Origin: Dysgonamonadaceae bacterium
GTDB taxonomy: Bacteria; Bacteroidota; Bacteroidia; Bacteroidales; Azobacteroidaceae
Assembly (NCBI GenBank): GCA_031284225.1
Contig: JAITAH010000136.1
Span: 1-9,917, forward strand
DNA: 9,917 nt
Direction of reading: 5' to 3'
Positions 6,489-9,917 of this stretch are shown piece by piece. The notes under the pieces were generated by a model. The model had not been told where the DNA came from, ran no database searches, and saw only the letters and a list, made by a program, of their open reading frames with translations. Position 1 is the first letter of the stretch. Each line of letters starts with the position of its first letter. The position numbers were made by a program, and so were the translations under genes.

Positions 6489-6782
6489 ATGACAAAAGCT
6501 GATATTGTAAATGCGATTGCTAAAAACACCGGTATCGACCGGGCAAGCGTACTCCTTTGCGTTGAAGGATTTATGGAAAGTGTGATGAACTCTATGAACC
6601 AGGGTAACAATGTTTATCTCCGGGGATTTGGTTCGTTTGTGGTGAAGAAAAGAGCTGCTAAAGCCGCTCGGCACATCAAAAACGAAACTACTCTAATGAT
6701 TCCGGAACGTTTTGTTCCGACGTTTAAACCGTCGCAGTATTTCGCCGAAAATTTGAGAAACAGTTTGGATCCAAAGAAGTGA
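6489..6782 (+). CDS. HU-family DNA-binding protein
   Basis: This 97-residue protein has the full HU/IHF fold. MTKADIVNAIAKNTGIDRAS starts the N-terminal helices, used for dimerisation. RGFGSF (45-50) begins the beta-sheet. The basic arm VVKKRAAKAARHIKNETT (51-68) would enter the DNA minor groove. IPERFVPTFKPSQYF (71-85) closes with the last strand and C-terminal helix. HU dimers bind and bend DNA without strong sequence preference, organising the nucleoid and assisting recombination and transcription. Family length is 90-100 residues. The usual RNPxTG arm tip is replaced by ARHIKNETT, a variant I associate with Bacteroidota HU proteins. It is probably co-transcribed with the mini-gene that begins 31 bases after its stop, and its start lies in an A/T-rich leader without a Shine-Dalgarno sequence. 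Confidence 0.95.
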   Translation: MTKADIVNAIAKNTGIDRASVLLCVEGFMESVMNSMNQGNNVYLRGFGSFVVKKRAAKAARHIKNETTLMIPERFVPTFKPSQYFAENLRNSLDPKK

Positions 6783-6813
6783 ATGCGATTATTAATGCAA
6801 AATTTAAATAAAA

Positions 6814-6906
6814 ATGCCCAGCGGAAAAAAAAGAAAACGGCATAAAATGTCGACGCATAAGCGCAAAAAAAGACTTCGGAAGAACAGACATAAGAAGAAA
6901 AAGTAA
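6814..6906 (+). CDS. AURKAIP1/COX24-domain ribosomal mini-protein (mS38/bS22-like)
   Basis: This 30-residue frame, MPSGKKRKRHKMSTHKRKKR followed by LRKNRHKKKK, is more than half Lys and Arg. It matches the highly conserved small AURKAIP1/COX24-domain protein of Bacteroidota. The domain is the one found in mitochondrial ribosomal protein mS38, and related short basic peptides (bS22) sit on the small ribosomal subunit of some bacteria. It probably binds 16S rRNA, although that role in this organism is inferred. The size and the KRKRHKM...THKRKKRLRKNRHK core agree with the family. It lies between HU and rng, an order I associate with this phylum. The start ATG follows an A-rich stretch (AAATAAAA). 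Genes this short are often missed by automated calling. Confidence 0.85.
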   Translation: MPSGKKRKRHKMSTHKRKKRLRKNRHKKKK

Positions 6907-6932
6907 TTAATCGATTCGATTAGTTAAATATT

Positions 6933-6969
6933 AAAGGTTAAATGTGCAGCATTTGCACCTTTGACCTTT
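6933..6969 (+). terminator. Hairpin between the mini-gene and rng (terminator or attenuator)
   Basis: AAAGGTTAAATGTGC (6933-6947) is complementary to GCACCTTTGACCTTT (6955-6969) around the loop AGCATTT. Of 15 positions 13 are Watson-Crick, one is G-U and one is a mismatch. The bases after it are only moderately T-rich (GATGTTTATTTG). It starts 26 bases after the mini-gene stop and ends 42 bases before the rng start. It could end the HU/mini-gene message, protect its 3' end, or act in the rng leader. Two near -7 boxes (CACCTTTG at 6956-6963 and GACCTTTG at 6963-6970) overlap the right arm, so a promoter reading is also possible. Confidence 0.5.
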
Positions 6970-7011
6970 GATGTTTATTTGTAATGAATTATAGTAAAAG
7001 TTAACAACATT

Positions 7012-8580
7012 GTGAAAAGTGAATTAGTAATTGATGTTCAACCGAAAGATATATCAATAGCCGTGGTGGAAGACGACAAGTTAGTCGAATTTCAAAAAGA
7101 AGCGCGTAATATATCGTTTTCGGTAGGGGACATTTATCTCGGCAAAGTAAAAAAACTGATGCCGGGGCTAAACGCTGCTTTTGTAGATGTTGGGTACAAA
7201 AAAGATGCATTTCTTCACTATCAAGATTTAGGACCGGACGTCAACACGCTGGTTCACTTCCTTAAAACAATTTCCGACAGAAAAAAAGTGCCGTCGATCA
7301 GCCGGTTCAATCGTTTGCCGGCCAGTTCGAAAGAAGGCAGTATCGAGGAAATCTTAAAACAGGGCGACGATATTTTAGTCCAGATTGCCAAAGAGCCGAT
7401 CTCGACCAAAGGTCCGCGCCTCACATCGGAACTCTCATTTGCCGGTCGCTATCTGGTGGCGCTCCCTTTTGGGGACAAAGTTAATGTTTCCACCAAAATC
7501 AGCTCCGGCGAAGAACGCGCACGGTTAAAACAATTGATTCTCAGCATCAAACCGAAAAATTTTTCGGTCATCGTCCGCACCTCGGCCGAAGGACGGCGCG
7601 TGGCAGAATTGGACGGAGAATTAAAAGCCTTGGCCAAACGCTGGGAGGATAATATTCCCAAACTCCTGAAAAGCAAGGCGCCGGCCCTCATCTGCGAAGA
7701 AACCGGAAGAGCGGTCGCCCTACTGCGGGATATTTTCAGTCCCTCGTTCGAGCACATTCATGTTAATGACGAAGACGTTTACAACGAAATCCGCGATTAC
7801 CTGAATCTAATTGATCCGGAAAAGGCAAAAATCGTAGAACTATATAAAGGCGAAATCCCTATTTTCGACCATTTTGCGATTACCAAACAGATTAAATCGG
7901 GATTCGGCAAAATCGTTACTTTCAAAAACGGCGCGTATCTTATCATTGAACACACGGAAGCGATGCACGTGGTGGACGTCAACAGCGGAAACCGCTCCAA
8001 ATCCAGTTCCGACCAGGAAAATACCGCCGTTATGGTGAACCTCGCCGCCGCCGAAGAAATTGCCCGGCAATTACGGCTTCGCGATATGGGAGGCATCATT
8101 GCGGTGGATTTCATCGACATGCACGAACCGGAAAACCGTCAGAATTTGTACGAATCGATGTGCCAGTTTATGGCCAACGACCGCGCTAAACACAACATCC
8201 TGCCGCTCAGTAAATTCGGCGTGATGCAAATCACTCGTCAGCGGGTGCGGCCGGTGCTCGATTTTACTACGATGGAAACTTGTCCGGTTTGTTTCGGCAA
8301 AGGCGAAATTCGTCCGTCGATCTTTTTTATGGATACGCTGGACGAGAAAATACAGGATATTGTCCGTCGATTGCAAGTGAAGAAATTCAAGCTCTACGTA
8401 CACCCTTACATTGCAGCTTACATTAATCAGGGATTGTTTTCCCTGAAAATGAAATGGAAATTCAAATACTCCTTAACGATGAAGGTGATTCCCGACCAAA
8501 GTCTGGGATTCCTCGAATATAAATTTGTCGATAGGGATAAAAATGAATTGGACTTGAAAGACGAAAGTCTTTCGGCATGA
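7012..8580 (+). CDS. rng: Ribonuclease E/G family endoribonuclease
   Basis: This 522-residue cytosolic endonuclease cleaves single-stranded A/U-rich RNA in rRNA maturation and mRNA decay. It begins with GTG, and the N-terminus KSELVIDVQPKDISIAVVED is what the Bacteroidota family shows. The S1 RNA-binding region is at about 37-130 (GDIYLGKVKKLMPGLNAAFVDVG, 39-61), with a Ser/Lys-rich insertion near 88-112. The DNase I-like catalytic domain has Asp322 and Asn324 in VDVNSGN and Asp366 in AVDFIDM, equivalent to the Mg-binding Asp303, Asn305 and Asp346 of E. coli RNase E. The Zn-link is CPVC (Cys424, Cys427). The protein ends soon after the small domain, so it lacks the long C-terminal degradosome scaffold of E. 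coli RNase E and is of RNase G size. It follows the HU and mini-protein genes and is closed by a strong hairpin terminator. Confidence 0.96.
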   Translation: MKSELVIDVQPKDISIAVVEDDKLVEFQKEARNISFSVGDIYLGKVKKLMPGLNAAFVDVGYKKDAFLHYQDLGPDVNTLVHFLKTISDRKKVPSISRFNRLPASSKEGSIEEILKQGDDILVQIAKEPISTKGPRLTSELSFAGRYLVALPFGDKVNVSTKISSGEERARLKQLILSIKPKNFSVIVRTSAEGRRVAELDGELKALAKRWEDNIPKLLKSKAPALICEETGRAVALLRDIFSPSFEHIHVNDEDVYNEIRDYLNLIDPEKAKIVELYKGEIPIFDHFAITKQIKSGFGKIVTFKNGAYLIIEHTEAMHVVDVNSGNRSKSSSDQENTAVMVNLAAAEEIARQLRLRDMGGIIAVDFIDMHEPENRQNLYESMCQFMANDRAKHNILPLSKFGVMQITRQRVRPVLDFTTMETCPVCFGKGEIRPSIFFMDTLDEKIQDIVRRLQVKKFKLYVHPYIAAYINQGLFSLKMKWKFKYSLTMKVIPDQSLGFLEYKFVDRDKNELDLKDESLSA

Positions 8581-8587
8581 AAACGAC

Positions 8588-8627
8588 AAGCGGGCGTGCG
8601 GGAAATTCCGGGCGCCCGCTTCTTTAT
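8588..8627. terminator. Strong rho-independent terminator between convergent genes
   Basis: AAGCGGGCG (8588-8596) pairs exactly with CGCCCGCTT (8613-8621), and an inner CGG/CCG pair (8599-8601 with 8608-8610) extends the hairpin. On the + strand it is followed by CTTTATT, a suitable tail for rng, whose stop is at 8580. On the - strand the following bases (GTCGTTTTC) are a weaker tail, so it may also serve the acyl-CoA synthetase gene, which ends at 8647. Confidence 0.85.
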
Positions 8628-8646
8628 TGAACGGAACCGGCGCCCG

Positions 8647-9917
8647 TCAAATCACCTCGACGCCCTGTTCCTGCAACATTTTCAATCCGATATCCTTCAA
8701 TTTGAATTTCTGTATCTTTCCGCTTCCCGTCAATGGAAACTCGTTGACAAACAAAACATATTTCGGGATTTTATACCGGGCAATTTTTCCTCTGCAAAAT
8801 TCCCGGACGTCTTCGGGAGTTAAACAAACATCTTCGTGCAAAATGACGAAAGCGCCTACTTCTTCCCCATATTTTCCGGAAGGGATACCCGCCACTTGAA
8901 TATCTTTCAGGCCCGGCAGATGATACAAAAATTCCTCTATCTCCCGCGGATAAATATTTTCTCCGCCCCGGATAATCATATCTTTGATGCGTCCGGTAAT
9001 GCGGTAATAGCCATTTTCATCTTTAACGCCCAAGTCGCCGGAATGTAAATAGCCGTCGCTGTCGATAACTTCGGCCGTGGCTTGCGGGTTCTTATAATAA
9101 CCTTTCATCACTAAATAACCTTTGCAGCAGACTTCGCCTTGCCGGCCGACGGGACATTCTTCGCCGGTTTCGGGGTCGATAATTTTGACGTCGGTAAACG
9201 GATATTCTTTGCCGACGGTTGTACATCGCGCTTCAAACGGATCGTCGATCACCGAATGTGTCATTCCGGGCGAAGATTCGGTCAATCCGTAAACGCTGGT
9301 GATGTGGGTAATATGCAGCTTGTCGGTTACCCGGCGCATCAATTCGATGGGACAGAGCGAGCCGGCCATAATCCCCGTACGCAGCGAACTGACGTCGAAC
9401 ATCGGGAACATCGGATGGTCTAATTCGGCAATAAACATCGTCGGAACGCCGTACAACGCCGTGCACCGTTCTTTGTGGACGGACGCCAACACCACCAGCG
9501 GATCGAATTTTTCGACCATCACCTGTGTCGTGCCATGCGTCAGGCAAGCCATGGTCGCCAGCACCACGCCGAAGCAGTGGAAGAGCGGAACGCAACAACA
9601 CAACTTGTCGTCCGGAGTATAGGCCATGCCTTCGCCCGTGAAGTAGCCGTTGTTGACAATATTGTGGTGGGTGAGCATGACGCCTTTGGGAAATCCGGTG
9701 GTGCCCGACGTATATTGCATGTTTGCCACATCGTAGCAATCGACTTTCGCCTTCAACGCATCCAGCGCGACATTCGGAACCGTTTTCCCAAGCAGCAGCA
9801 ATTCGGCGGTATTGTACATGCCCCGGTATTTTTCCTGCCCGATAAATACGACGTTTTTCAGACAGGGGAAGCGTTCGCTTTTGACGTATCCGCGTTGCGA
9901 TGTTTTCAGTTCGGGCA
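8647..9917 (-). CDS. Fatty-acyl-CoA synthetase, AMP-binding family (5' end outside window)
   Basis: The frame is open to the right edge, giving 422 residues of a protein that is normally about 550, so roughly 130 N-terminal residues are missing. A Met codon at 9819 is internal: 32 in-frame codons continue upstream of it. ANL-superfamily motifs are complete. The P-loop [11 protein letters not shown] is at 9714-9682. YGLTESSP, the adenylate-binding motif, comes next. It is followed by GYLHSGDLG with the ribose-binding Asp, and [20 protein letters not shown] containing the hinge. GKIQKFKLK near the end holds the catalytic lysine. The enzyme would activate a carboxylic acid through an acyl-AMP to an acyl-CoA. 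The PLFHCFG stretch and overall resemblance suggest a medium- or long-chain fatty acid (ACSF2/FadK-like group), but chain length cannot be read from sequence. It converges on rng across a shared terminator. Confidence 0.93.
   Translation of the reverse strand, partial: PELKTSQRGYVKSERFPCLKNVVFIGQEKYRGMYNTAELLLLGKTVPNVALDALKAKVDCYDVANMQYTSGTTGFPKGVMLTHHNIVNNGYFTGEGMAYTPDDKLCCCVPLFHCFGVVLATMACLTHGTTQVMVEKFDPLVVLASVHKERCTALYGVPTMFIAELDHPMFPMFDVSSLRTGIMAGSLCPIELMRRVTDKLHITHITSVYGLTESSPGMTHSVIDDPFEARCTTVGKEYPFTDVKIIDPETGEECPVGRQGEVCCKGYLVMKGYYKNPQATAEVIDSDGYLHSGDLGVKDENGYYRITGRIKDMIIRGGENIYPREIEEFLYHLPGLKDIQVAGIPSGKYGEEVGAFVILHEDVCLTPEDVREFCRGKIARYKIPKYVLFVNEFPLTGSGKIQKFKLKDIGLKMLQEQGVEVI

Noticed and set aside
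9233..9739. Arg/His-rich - strand frame of 168 residues
   Set aside because: It is an alternative frame of the acyl-CoA synthetase gene, with low-complexity composition and no domain.

Overview
The window comes from a member of the Bacteroidota, most likely the order Bacteroidales. The evidence is: a DUF4954-type protein, which as far as I know is largely confined to this group; a FISUMP-type (Fibrobacter succinogenes major paralogous domain) surface protein fragment; the block mutY < > HU - AURKAIP1/COX24 mini-protein - rng; and perfect or near-perfect TAnnTTTG -7 boxes ahead of several genes instead of sigma70 TATAAT boxes. Starts sit in A-rich leaders without clear Shine-Dalgarno sequences, as is usual in this phylum.

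Layout. Bases 1-284 hold the 3' end of a FISUMP-type surface protein on the + strand. Bases 285-1329 are a gene-poor kilobase with repeats: a perfect 11-bp stem-loop (332-361), two direct copies and one inverted copy of a short repeat (429-475, 704-750, 535-559), a 90-bp REP/MITE-like palindrome (586-675) and a decayed gene fragment on the - strand (951-1100). Bases 1330-3174 are glmS (+), ending 8 bases from the stop of a convergent 662-residue DUF4954 beta-helix protein (3183-5171, -). mutY follows on the - strand (5309 to about 6355). It is divergent from an HU-family DNA-binding protein (6489-6782, +), a 30-residue AURKAIP1/COX24 (mS38-like) ribosomal mini-protein (6814-6906, +) and RNase E/G (7012-8580, +). 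A strong hairpin terminator (8588-8627) separates rng from the convergent 3' part of an acyl-CoA synthetase (8647-9917, -), whose N-terminus lies outside the window.

Functions. Most of the window is housekeeping: amino-sugar precursor synthesis for cell wall and glycans (GlmS), oxidative DNA repair (MutY), nucleoid structure (HU), a ribosome-associated peptide, RNA processing and decay (RNase E/G) and fatty-acid activation (acyl-CoA ligase). HU, the mini-protein and rng lie in the same direction, but a hairpin between the last two may separate or attenuate their expression.

I see no defence system, prophage, intact IS, CRISPR array, tRNA or rRNA. The least ordinary parts are the repeat-laden intergenic kilobase at 285-1329, the unreported sense-strand FISUMP end, the overlooked mini-gene, the mutY start and the hairpin before rng. 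I found no convincing new multi-gene system.
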